From NCBI RefSeq assembly GCF_000516515.1, contig NZ_KI911784.1:2760881-2824880 (forward strand): DNA of 64,000 nt, given 5' to 3'. Shown piece by piece: positions 17,201-26,240 of the stretch (positions are counted from its first letter, which is position 1; the number at the start of each line of letters is the position of its first letter). The DNA comes from Chloroflexus sp. Y-396-1. Lineage in GTDB: Bacteria > Chloroflexota > Chloroflexia > Chloroflexales > Chloroflexaceae. The position numbers and the translations under genes were made by a program. Under the pieces are notes generated by a model that was not told the DNA's origin, did no database searches, and was given only the letters and a program-made list of their open reading frames with translations.

Positions 17201-19743
17201 ATGCGCTGCTTACGTTTCCACTCAGCAATCTTTGCGGCAATCTCTTCCAGCACCTCTGGGTTACGCAGCGTTGTCGTATCACCGAGTGGTTCGTCAAGCA
17301 TCATATTGCGCAGGAAGCGGCGCATATATTTGCCACTGCGCGTTTCGGGGAAAGCGCTCACTTCGATGTAATCTTCGGGAACGCTTACCGCACCCTTCTC
17401 CGTGCGCACCAGCTCATCGAGTCGCCGACGATCAGCACCGGTAAGATGCCGACCGGGCGCAGGCTGAATAAAGGCCACCGGTGTCAAGCCCTTCTCGCGG
17501 TGTGGTGCACCCACCACAATACAATTACCTACCGGCGAATCGGGCGTAATCTGGCGATCACGCAAGATTGCCCCTTCGATCTCTTCCGTACCCATTCGGT
17601 GACCAGAAACGTTGATGACATCGTCTGAACGACCGTGGAGGGTGAAGCTGCCGTCGGGATACTTCATGGCGAAATCGCCCTGAATATAGCCCCATTCACC
17701 ATTCGGTCCGCGGCGCCAGTAGGTCTTGATAAAGCGTTCGGCATCTCCCTTCCACGCCGTTAGTGGGATTTCTCCCCGCAAGTATGCTTCAAAGCCGGGT
17801 ACATCGCCCCAGATCGTGCGGGTTAGGTAAGGATACGGCGCAGTGATGACAATCTCGCCCTTTTCTTCAAAATCGGCTACTCGATACCGAACGTTCCCAC
17901 TCTCGTCGGTTTCAGCTACCCACACATCACCGGCGATCCAGGGTAACGGATAGGTGTGAGCATCAGGGCGCAACGGAAAGTCTTGATTACCGTAGAAGTG
18001 GGTCCAGACGATACCACCGTGCTCGGTTGCCCAGTACGAATTAATGTACTGCGGGGTCATAATCTGCATTCCAAATTGCTGCACCGCCGGGCTAACCGGT
18101 TCGGCACAGAAGGTGGCAACCCGCAGTGAGTGCATATCGTACATGCGCACGTCTTCGATATTTTGCGGGTTAGACATCACCGTCTTGAGGAACGTGACAC
18201 CCGCCTTAAAAATCTGGACACCGTAGCGTTCAATGATACTAGCGTAGCGTCCGGCAGAGGGGAAGAGCGGCGATCCCTCGGCGATCACACCCGTCAAGCG
18301 ACCGGCCATAGTTGCCGTCAGCATGTAGCTCTGACCGGTGATCCAACCCGGATCGGCGATCACGTAGATGGTATCGCCCGGTTCAGCATCAAAACTGACC
18401 CGCAAGGTGTGAACCACGCCTGCCACATACCCGCCATGCACGTGGATCACGCCTTTGGGTTTACCAGTGCTACCGGAGGTGTAAATGATAAACATCGGAT
18501 ACTCGGCATCAACTGGCTCGCAGGGAATACTGGCGTAGAGGGCACGCACAAGCTGATCATCGGGCAGATTGAGTAGATCAGCCTCAGAGTGGACATCAAA
18601 ACCGGCAGCACGGGCATTAGCCAGAATCTTCTCTAGCGCGGCATCGAGCAGTTCATGGCTCCACCGGTCACGGCTTGCGTTCCACAGAATTTCCTGGCCG
18701 GTATGGCGCACTACCACAACCGCATCGACCCGTGGCGGAGACTCAACTAACGCCTGTGCCAGCGTGGTGCGTATCTTCGCCTGCACGGCAGCATCGAGAT
18801 CGCGCAATTTCGCCAGCGCTGCGCCAACTCCGCGCATCACATCCGAACGCTCAACGGTAATCTCGCCGGCCAGTGCCGCATCAACTTCGCTGACGATTGT
18901 CTGACGCTGATCATCGTTCAGCGGTAGCGTTGTCAGCGTGTCGATCACAATCTGCCGGGCTGTTTCAACCGGGATGTACTTGTCGAGCGCCTGATCGGTG
19001 TACGCTTCTTTGTATGGAACAACCTGCGCATTGCGATAAGCACCGTCAGAGGTGATGACGACCCGTGCACCCGCATTATGAATGCGGTCTGACAGCGTTT
19101 TATCTGAGAAACCACCAAATACCGGTGTATATAAGATGCCCAGTCGTTTTGCCGCTTCGGTATAATAAATCTGCGGCATAATGTTTGGCATATTGAGCGC
19201 GATCCGATCGCCCTTCTTCAGACCTAAATCGCGCAATACCTGGGCGGCCTTCACGACTTCAACCAGTAGGCGCCGTCGTGTGATCGTTTCTTGCACCACC
19301 GGGCCGCCGCGGCCATTGTTGAGTGAGTTATCCCAACGATCGCCCTCAAAGTAGTATGCAACCTCGTCGCCGTAACCGAGCATGACATGCCGGTCGACCT
19401 CATTGAAACAGGCATTGGTCAGTCCGCCGATGAACCAGCGGTAGAACGGTGCTTCACTGTCATCAAATGCCTTTTGCCAGGGCTGATAATCGACCGGGTA
19501 ATCAACCTCAACCGGCGCACCGGTGGCAGCGTCAAGCCCTTCCCAGCGTTGGCTTTCTTCGTTAAACCGAATCCAACAGTTGTGTTGCGGATCGTACCAG
19601 TGAATGACCGTGCGAGCAATCGCGCCATGGAAGGCGCCGGGATCGGCCAGCGCAGCAGCGCGCTGAGCTTCCCAATCTTGACGATTCCGAATTGGATTAG
19701 AACGGGGCGCCCGTGATGGGGCGGGGGGCGCAGTGTCGATCAT
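14275..19743 (-). CDS. pcs: Trifunctional propionyl-CoA synthase (3-hydroxypropionate bi-cycle)
   Basis: An 1822-residue fusion converting 3-hydroxypropionate to propionyl-CoA through three successive active sites. The acyl-CoA synthetase part spans ~1-860, with the AMP-binding loop TSGSTGKPKG near 420-430 and the catalytic lysine in RSGKYMRR near 806. The enoyl-CoA hydratase part (~870-1130) has SFVAGADIRQ near 920, GGGLEFAMAC near 970 and FGQPEINL; the glutamates of the latter two match the catalytic pair of crotonases. The enoyl reductase part (~1230-1822) is of the medium-chain dehydrogenase type, with a Rossmann GAATGTGLDAA near 1411. Length matches the known Chloroflexus enzyme. The ATG at 19743 has AAGGAGGA 6 nt upstream; an earlier frame adding 7 residues is rejected. 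It is transcribed alone and ends at a strong terminator. Confidence 0.97.
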   Translation of the reverse strand: MIDTAPPAPSRAPRSNPIRNRQDWEAQRAAALADPGAFHGAIARTVIHWYDPQHNCWIRFNEESQRWEGLDAATGAPVEVDYPVDYQPWQKAFDDSEAPFYRWFIGGLTNACFNEVDRHVMLGYGDEVAYYFEGDRWDNSLNNGRGGPVVQETITRRRLLVEVVKAAQVLRDLGLKKGDRIALNMPNIMPQIYYTEAAKRLGILYTPVFGGFSDKTLSDRIHNAGARVVITSDGAYRNAQVVPYKEAYTDQALDKYIPVETARQIVIDTLTTLPLNDDQRQTIVSEVDAALAGEITVERSDVMRGVGAALAKLRDLDAAVQAKIRTTLAQALVESPPRVDAVVVVRHTGQEILWNASRDRWSHELLDAALEKILANARAAGFDVHSEADLLNLPDDQLVRALYASIPCEPVDAEYPMFIIYTSGSTGKPKGVIHVHGGYVAGVVHTLRVSFDAEPGDTIYVIADPGWITGQSYMLTATMAGRLTGVIAEGSPLFPSAGRYASIIERYGVQIFKAGVTFLKTVMSNPQNIEDVRMYDMHSLRVATFCAEPVSPAVQQFGMQIMTPQYINSYWATEHGGIVWTHFYGNQDFPLRPDAHTYPLPWIAGDVWVAETDESGNVRYRVADFEEKGEIVITAPYPYLTRTIWGDVPGFEAYLRGEIPLTAWKGDAERFIKTYWRRGPNGEWGYIQGDFAMKYPDGSFTLHGRSDDVINVSGHRMGTEEIEGAILRDRQITPDSPVGNCIVVGAPHREKGLTPVAFIQPAPGRHLTGADRRRLDELVRTEKGAVSVPEDYIEVSAFPETRSGKYMRRFLRNMMLDEPLGDTTTLRNPEVLEEIAAKIAEWKRKQRMAEEQQIIERYRYFRIEYHPPTASAGKLAVVTVTNPPVNALNERALDELNTIVDHLARRNDVAAIVFTGQGAKSFVAGADIRQLLEEIHTVEEAMALPNNAHLAFRKIERMNKPCIAAINGVALGGGLEFAMACHYRVADVYAEFGQPEINLRLLPGYGGTQRLPRLLYKRNNGTGLLRALEMILGGRSVPADEALELGLIDAVATGDQDALSLACELARTAIGADGQLIDTAAVTQAFRHRHEQLEEWRKPDPRFADDELRSIIAHPRIERIIKQAHSVGRDAALHRALEAIRYGFIHGFEAGLEHEAKLFAEAVVDPNGGKRGIREFLDRQSAPLPTRRPLITPEQEKILLEQKELLPIGSPFFPGVDRIPKWQYAQAVIRDPETGAAAHGDPIVAEKQIIVPVERPRANQALIYVLASEVNFNDIWAITGIPVSRFDEHDRDWHVTGSGGIGLIVALGEEARREGRLKVGDLVAIYSGQSDLLSPMMGLDPMAADFVIQGNDTPDGSHQQFMLAQAPQCLAIPTDMSIEAAGSYILNLGTIYRALFTTLRIQAGRTIFIEGAATGTGLDAARSAARNGLRVIGMVSSAERAATLLAAGAHGAINRKDPSVANCFTRVPEDPAAWAEWEAAGQPLLEMFRAQNNGRLADYVVSHAGETAFPRSFQLLGEPHDGHIPTLTFYGATSGYHFTFLGKPGAASPTEMLRRANLRAGEAVLIYYGVSGDDLVDTGGLEAIEAARLLGARIVVVTVSDAQREFILSLGFGAALRGVVSLAELKRRFGDEFEWPRTMPPLPNARQDPQGLKEAVRRFNDLVFKPLGSAVGTFLRSADNPRGYPDLIIERAGHDALAVSAMLIKPFTGRIVYFEDIGGRRYSFFAPQIWVRQRRIYMPTAQIFGTHLSNAYEILRLNDEISAGLLTITEPAVVPWDKLPEAHQAMWENRHTAATYVVNHALPRLGLKSKDELYEAWTAGDR

Positions 19744-20113
19744 CGACAGTCCTCCTTGACGCAAACTCTACCATACCAGATCAGTTGTGATATAGATAAC
19801 AAGGGGTACATCATATAGCCTACAGTGCATAACGCAATTCGTCAAGACCTCAACAATTGAGAATTGTTCACTATTTGCCCAGATAATGTCTTGCAATTGC
19901 CGATTCGCCGGTTGTAGGTTCAGATCAAAAATTGCTTGAACGTATGCAATCCATATATAGGACGTATCACTGTCTGCCACAGTGACCATTGCCCGTCCAA
20001 ACCTGATCAAGCCAACATCTCGAAGTGGTATACTGCTCATATCATCCAGGTCAGAGTTACGAACCTCGCTACACTGGGTTTAGCTGTTCACAGCTCAGAT
20101 TGAGACTAAATCC
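19744..20113. promoter_or_regulatory. Divergent intergenic region between pcs and the kinase-like gene
   Basis: This 370-bp region must carry both promoters. A GGTATACT at about 20027-20034 reads towards the plus-strand gene. For pcs no clean -35/-10 pair at 17 bp was found. A 90-codon minus-strand frame (19768-20040) has no family resemblance and is not annotated. Confidence 0.4.
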
Positions 20114-22315
20114 ATGCCCTTTCAGATGAATATTGACGAGCAATTAATCATCGAGGGAACCAGTTATTACGTCTGTGCCCATCCGGCCATCCCCGGTTAC
20201 CCTTTTATCCAGGAGGGGCAATCCAGCCGGGTTGTGCAGTTGCGCAGTACCAGTGGTTTTGTCGCCTTGAAGGTGCAATCGCAGCTCCGTGATCAGGCGC
20301 TCTGCACACATGCGTTGCACCTTCAGCCACTTAGTGCAATTCCCGGCTTACAGGCGGCACGCCGAATCATTCTTACTGCTGAAAATCAACCCGCCCTGAT
20401 CAGAACCTACCCCGAACTCGAATACGCTATTCTGATGCCGTGGGTTCATGGGCCACCTTGGCAAGAACTGATACGCTATCGCCGTCCACTCACGCCATCA
20501 CAATGCCTGAACCTTGCCCGTGCGCTGGCCGATGTTCTGGTTACTCTGGAGCAACGAGGACTGGTACACGGTGATTTGCAGTCGGCCCACGTTATGTTAC
20601 CAGGCCTGATCGATCCAGGGGCCGCTGCATCTATCGCTCTAGTTGATCTCGAAACACTGCACGGCGCAGGAGTGTTGCGGTTACCGCTGCCACCACTAGC
20701 TAGCCCTTATCGGCATCCCGCACCAGCACACGACTTGATGGCCGACCGCTTCAGCGGTGCACTCCTGATCTTGGAATTGCTCGGTTGGTGTGATGAAGCC
20801 GTGCGTAATGCTGCGGCTGACAACAGTTTTTTTTCCGCCGATGACCTGCTGCAACCGACCGAACGCTACCATATTCTCCGCGAGGCATTAGCCAAACGGT
20901 GGGGGCTAGGCCCGGCGCAGATGCTCGATCGTCTCTGGCAGAGTACAAGCCCATCGATGTGCCCACCATTGAAAGACTGGCAGGCCATTTTGCCCTTACC
21001 AACAATGGCCCCGGTTGAGGAGCCATCGCCGTCGTTGCCAACACCATCTTTACCTGACCCGGTTGCGCAGCTCATGACCAAGGCCTCTACGCTATACGAT
21101 CAGGGTCAACCGTATCAAGCGTTGAGTGAGTATCGCAGTGCGCTTGAACGATTGCCGGCTCATGATCCGCGTGTCGGCGAGGTCATGCAAACCATTGATA
21201 CTCTTGAACGACAGCTCGCACAATCAACGATCACGAAACAGCGTTCTGATTTGAACGTGGTAGTTCCGGTGAGTATTGGCGTCGTTATCATTATCTTGCT
21301 CGCCTTGTTAGCCGCGATTGGGTTGAATCGTGTCCCCCAGCCAGACTCTGTTGTAACACCGTCCACGGCTGTTGTTGAACCGGCAACACCGCTGGTAACA
21401 CCATCGCCAACGCCGACAATGACTCCCAGTCCCTTGCCATCACCATCTCCGGTACTCGCATTTCGCGTTGATCGGATCATTCCAACCGAACTCTTCACCG
21501 GGGCAACATTACTCGAGTTCACCGTACAGGGCACGGGATTATCGACAGTACGCACAGCAACACTTCGTGCGGCTGGCTACGAGCCGATTGCATTGACGAT
21601 CATTGCTGGTAGTAGCGATAGTGAATTACGCCTGCGTCTTGCAAACCTGAAAACATCTCTTGCTGGGGCAATTCCGTTCACCCTCGAACTGAACGGTACA
21701 CCGGTGCCTGGTGCGGCAGTGACTCTGCGTGACTTCATCAGTATCCGAACTGTTGCCGGTGTGCGCGCAGAATATCGCTATACCGGTCGGATTGAAGAAG
21801 ATGGTCAGGGTCTGTTCTCCCGTCTGTATGCTGAACCGGTAGCTACCAGTAGCCTAACCGATCCAATTCGGAATGGCGATGAAGTGGAAATCTTGAGTGA
21901 TCAACCCGCAGGCTGGTATCGGATACGGCTTCGGACCAGCAGCGATCAGAATCTGGCAGGACGCAGTGGCTATATTGAACGATGGTTGATCGACAACATC
22001 GACGTTCCACCGCCACCGACGCCCACCGTTCCTCCCGAACCACCTCGGCTGCGTTTTGTGAAGCTCAGCGAGACCGAAGACGTGCGCTGTGTGATGATTC
22101 AGATCAAAGGCACTAATACCACTGGCTGGATCGTATCCGTGGATGGTTTACGGCTCGGCGCACCGTTCGATGCGAGTGGTAATGCCCGGATCTGCGGTTT
22201 GCGTCCACGGCAAGAGGTAACCTTTACCGTGCGCGACGAGCAGGGCGCACCGGTTCGTGGTGGTGTCGGTGTCCCTACTCGTGGGAGTGATGTGATGTTT
22301 GCCGAATGGCGGTAA
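20114..22315 (+). CDS. Membrane-anchored protein-kinase-like protein with extracytoplasmic IPT- and SH3-like regions
   Basis: A 733-residue modular protein. Residues ~1-290 resemble a kinase fold: VALKVQ near 55 with the putative ATP-binding lysine, and HGDLQSAHVML near 151 in place of HRDLKPxN. VDLE near 176 replaces DFG. The catalytic-loop aspartate is kept but the metal-binding asparagine is histidine, so activity is uncertain; HGDLQ-type loops occur in a bacterial kinase-like group. A TPR-like stretch (~315-375) precedes one transmembrane helix (~381-405), a Pro/Thr-rich spacer (~415-450), an IPT-like beta domain (~455-545) and an SH3b-like region (~550-635). This suggests a sensor linking the envelope to a cytoplasmic kinase-like domain. 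It converges on the 22334 gene. Confidence 0.7.
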   Translation: MPFQMNIDEQLIIEGTSYYVCAHPAIPGYPFIQEGQSSRVVQLRSTSGFVALKVQSQLRDQALCTHALHLQPLSAIPGLQAARRIILTAENQPALIRTYPELEYAILMPWVHGPPWQELIRYRRPLTPSQCLNLARALADVLVTLEQRGLVHGDLQSAHVMLPGLIDPGAAASIALVDLETLHGAGVLRLPLPPLASPYRHPAPAHDLMADRFSGALLILELLGWCDEAVRNAAADNSFFSADDLLQPTERYHILREALAKRWGLGPAQMLDRLWQSTSPSMCPPLKDWQAILPLPTMAPVEEPSPSLPTPSLPDPVAQLMTKASTLYDQGQPYQALSEYRSALERLPAHDPRVGEVMQTIDTLERQLAQSTITKQRSDLNVVVPVSIGVVIIILLALLAAIGLNRVPQPDSVVTPSTAVVEPATPLVTPSPTPTMTPSPLPSPSPVLAFRVDRIIPTELFTGATLLEFTVQGTGLSTVRTATLRAAGYEPIALTIIAGSSDSELRLRLANLKTSLAGAIPFTLELNGTPVPGAAVTLRDFISIRTVAGVRAEYRYTGRIEEDGQGLFSRLYAEPVATSSLTDPIRNGDEVEILSDQPAGWYRIRLRTSSDQNLAGRSGYIERWLIDNIDVPPPPTPTVPPEPPRLRFVKLSETEDVRCVMIQIKGTNTTGWIVSVDGLRLGAPFDASGNARICGLRPRQEVTFTVRDEQGAPVRGGVGVPTRGSDVMFAEWR

Positions 22316-22333
22316 ACACAATACCGATTCTGA

Positions 22334-22771
22334 TTACACGAGATGGCTGTAATCGGCGTGCGGTTCATCAGCCGGTGGATTGAGCTTTGCGGTGAGTATT
22401 TCTTCGAGCACCGAAGCGGCAATTGGTAATAGCGGTACCAGGCTGAGATTGTAACGTTCGCCAGCATCACCCTGTAGGCGAAGCACTCGTTGCCCTAAAA
22501 AGATCAAGGCCGGCAGTAATGCCGGAAACACCGCCAGCACAATCCCACGTGGCAACCAGCGTTCGCGTGGTAACTGACCGATCAGAGCCTGACCAATGGT
22601 AACAACCATCATCGTGTTGAACAGTAATCGCGTGTGCTCTGCGGTGCTCTCATTCCGTAAGCTCAGATAAGGAATCTTTGGCCAAAATTGTCGTGAATTA
22701 CCATGTAAAATGATCATCACAATAATATTGGCGATAACGAAACCAAGACTGCGCAAGATTCGTTGGCCCAT
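22334..22771 (-). CDS. Small polytopic membrane protein of unknown function
   Basis: A 145-residue protein with three hydrophobic segments: about residues 8-24 (LGFVIANIIVMIILHG), 50-68 (LFNTMMVVTIGQALIG) and 73-95 (PRGIVLAVFPALLPALIFLG). The polar tail is cytoplasmic or periplasmic. A GAGGAG ribosome-binding site precedes the ATG at 22771, and an AT-rich possible -10 lies about 40 bp further up. No family was recognised. It converges on the kinase-like gene with 18 bp between the stops. Confidence 0.6.
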   Translation of the reverse strand: MGQRILRSLGFVIANIIVMIILHGNSRQFWPKIPYLSLRNESTAEHTRLLFNTMMVVTIGQALIGQLPRERWLPRGIVLAVFPALLPALIFLGQRVLRLQGDAGERYNLSLVPLLPIAASVLEEILTAKLNPPADEPHADYSHLV

Positions 22772-22958
22772 ACGATCACTCCTCTAGCAATGGTGCACTA
22801 CGTTCCTCTTAAATCATAGCATCTTATAATGGCGACGAGAATAGTCATGCCCAAAAGTAAGGATGTCTGTTATCGAATTTATACTGTGAATTGTTTCCCG
22901 TTCTCTCCAGGGGTTGGTTGGTAACAGCGCACGATGTATCCGTTATTCTCTACTATGT

Positions 22959-22987
22959 TTGACGAGACAAGCAGCTCGGAGTATAGT
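22959..22987 (+). promoter_or_regulatory. Sigma70-type promoter of the guaB leader RNA
   Basis: TTGACG at 22959-22964 and TATAGT at 22982-22987 are separated by exactly 17 bp. Transcription would start near 22994, about 215 bp before the guaB start codon. Confidence 0.75.
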
Positions 22988-22993
22988 ACACGC

Positions 22994-23183
22994 AGAACGA
23001 TACGCACAAACTCTGTGCAACACATCGTTCTCTGGCAATGTGCATGACAATTGTACACTGGGAGTGTATCGTTTTCCTCTACGGGCGAGACGCTCGTGGC
23101 CCCGATTGCACATGTCAATTATTCTGTACATCACTGTAAGGCAGCAGTCGTTCATGCCCCTGCGCTGACCGCGGGGGTTTTTT
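22994..23183 (+). ncRNA. Structured leader or small RNA upstream of guaB
   Basis: This is the stretch between the promoter above and an intrinsic terminator. It is ~190 nt and without a credible frame. Predicted pairings by eye include a hairpin GAACGAT/ATCGTTC (22995-23001 with 23024-23030) enclosing GCACA/TGTGC, and a GGGCGAG...CTCGTGGCCC hairpin near 23083-23102. The same 5' GAACGA can instead pair at 23067-23073 or 23148-23153, just before the terminator stem. The alternative pairings look like an attenuator. A free-standing RNA such as 6S is also possible. No known riboswitch consensus was recognised. Confidence 0.45.
23157..23183 (+). terminator. Intrinsic terminator 26 bp before guaB
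   Basis: CCCC-T-GCG pairs with CGC-GGGG around a 5-nt loop and is followed by G and six T. It points towards guaB, so transcripts starting at the upstream promoter must read through it to express guaB. Confidence 0.75.
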
Positions 23184-23200
23184 GTAATCAGTACTGTTAG

Positions 23201-24691
<1,491 letters not shown>

Positions 24692-24737
24692 TTAGCAAAT
24701 AGAACCGGTACGGCTGGACTTTCTCACAAACCGCTCA

Positions 24738-24767
24738 ACCCCTTCCTCTTGAACGAGAGGAAGGGGT
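24738..24767. terminator. Hairpin terminator after guaB
   Basis: A perfect 12-bp stem (ACCCCTTCCTCT / AGAGGAAGGGGT) with a 6-nt loop lies 47 bp after the guaB stop. No clear T-run follows. The stem sequence belongs to the CCCTTCCTCT hairpin family found elsewhere in the window. Confidence 0.7.
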
Positions 24768-24891
24768 GAATGCAGAACAATGAGAAACTGGCAAAAAAGT
24801 GGCGTCTGGCAGTACACTGCTGTCGTAGAGCGAATGTTAAAACCTCCTTTAGCAATTCGTGTAACGTCAGCATTCACAGGAAACGTTAGAA

Positions 24892-26061
24892 ATGTCTATG
24901 CACAACTCTACCATTCCGAAGGAATTTGCCGATCTCGTAGCCCCAATGCGGTCTGCTCACGAACGAATACTGGCCGATTTGCAACACTATCAGCTCGTTC
25001 CCCCACCGCCGCCATCTCTTCCTCCAGCCCGTGTGCGTGGTGTTGCTGCTGCCCGTGCGTACCCGATGCAGGGTGTGCTTAAATATCACGGACTGAGTGA
25101 TTGGGCACAACGTATTGCCTTTTTACCATCGATATCGCTTAACAATACCGCCGCCCATACGACGACCCTGGTCGAGTTTGATCCTGCCCTACCGGCTGAT
25201 AATGCTGTGATCGGTGGTATTCCGGCTCAGGGACGTGAACTTGAGCGGGTGGTAACGGTGCTCGATGCTGTCCGATCATTGGCCGGTATCACCAGCCACG
25301 CCCGAGTTGTCTCGCGGAATGTGCTACGCACGCGGGTGGCAGGGAAGGGCCTGGGGACCAGTGCGTCAGCAGCAGCAGCGCTGGCTTGTGCCGCAGTGGG
25401 TGCGATCTTCGGCCCAGAACTGGCTGGTCATACCCGTTTTCTATCCACCCTGGCTCGCCTGCTGGCCGGCTCCGGTTGTCGCAGCGCTGCTGGCGGATTG
25501 GCGCTCTGGCTCAGCTATCCTGGCATTCCTCCCGTCGAAAGTTACGCGGTGCGCCTTGATCAACACCATGAACTCGATGATATAGCGTTGATCACCGTAC
25601 CTATCGATTCGCGGATCGGCTTGAAAACCGAACAGGCACATCATGATGCGCCGCATAGCATCTTCTTCCGCGCCTGGATGTTGGCGCGCGGCGATGAAGT
25701 CCGCGAGTGTATCAGCGCGGTACGACGGGGCGACTGGCAAACCATTGGTCAACTCGCCGAACTTGATAGCATGCGTCTCCATGGCGTTACGATGTCGGGT
25801 TCGCGCGAGCAGCGCATTATTGGCTGGGAACCGGAAAACATCACGCTGTTTCGGCTGTGCAATGACCTACGTGCACGCGGCATACCGGTCTATGCGAGTA
25901 CTGATACCGGCCCGACAGTGGTCTTCATTACCCAACGTGAGCACGCACCGGCTGTGACGGCAGCTATTGCTGATCTCGGTCTGGGATTAGAAACGGTCAT
26001 TGCCCCGATTGGCGGTCCGGCCCATCTCATTTCGGTCGAGGAGGCACTTACCGAGTTGTGA
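24892..26061 (+). CDS. Mevalonate-pathway decarboxylase of the GHMP superfamily
   Basis: A 389-residue protein of the diphosphomevalonate decarboxylase group, giving isopentenyl phosphates for carotenoids, quinones and the bacteriochlorophyll tail. Visible landmarks are LKYHGLSD near 65 (family KYWGKRD, with the second lysine replaced), PSISLNNTAAHTTT, and the GHMP phosphate loop GLGTSASAAAAL near 152. GSGCRSAAGG near 195 keeps the substrate-binding arginine, and STDTGPTVVF near 345 keeps the catalytic aspartate. A Pro-rich N-terminal extension of ~50 residues is unusual. Some Chloroflexi use phosphomevalonate rather than diphosphomevalonate, and the sequence alone does not settle which. AGGAAA lies ahead of the ATG. 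No other pathway gene is adjacent. Confidence 0.8.
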   Translation: MSMHNSTIPKEFADLVAPMRSAHERILADLQHYQLVPPPPPSLPPARVRGVAAARAYPMQGVLKYHGLSDWAQRIAFLPSISLNNTAAHTTTLVEFDPALPADNAVIGGIPAQGRELERVVTVLDAVRSLAGITSHARVVSRNVLRTRVAGKGLGTSASAAAALACAAVGAIFGPELAGHTRFLSTLARLLAGSGCRSAAGGLALWLSYPGIPPVESYAVRLDQHHELDDIALITVPIDSRIGLKTEQAHHDAPHSIFFRAWMLARGDEVRECISAVRRGDWQTIGQLAELDSMRLHGVTMSGSREQRIIGWEPENITLFRLCNDLRARGIPVYASTDTGPTVVFITQREHAPAVTAAIADLGLGLETVIAPIGGPAHLISVEEALTEL

Positions 26062-26105
26062 GTGCATGAACGACAAATAGTCGAGCGCTTACCATTGCAC
26101 CGTAG

Positions 26106-26124
26106 GGCGGGTTCCCGACCCGCC
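26106..26124. terminator. Hairpin between convergent genes
   Basis: The stem GGCGGGT / ACCCGCC with a 5-nt loop lies between the decarboxylase (ends 26061) and glycerate kinase (ends 26241). There is no T-run on either side, so terminator function is only likely by position. Confidence 0.5.
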
Positions 26125-26240
26125 TAGCACGACGTGCTTATAAGGCCCGACAGCGGGGATTGGGCAATTTCTCGCTGCGGAACAAAAGCTCTGTCTGATC
26201 ACACCAAGTCGTAACCGACGATGGTTCTCGTTTTCAATGA

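Noticed and set aside
19768-20040. 90-codon minus-strand frame upstream of pcs
   Set aside because: No ribosome-binding site, no recognisable family and low-complexity AT-rich composition; more likely the pcs control region.
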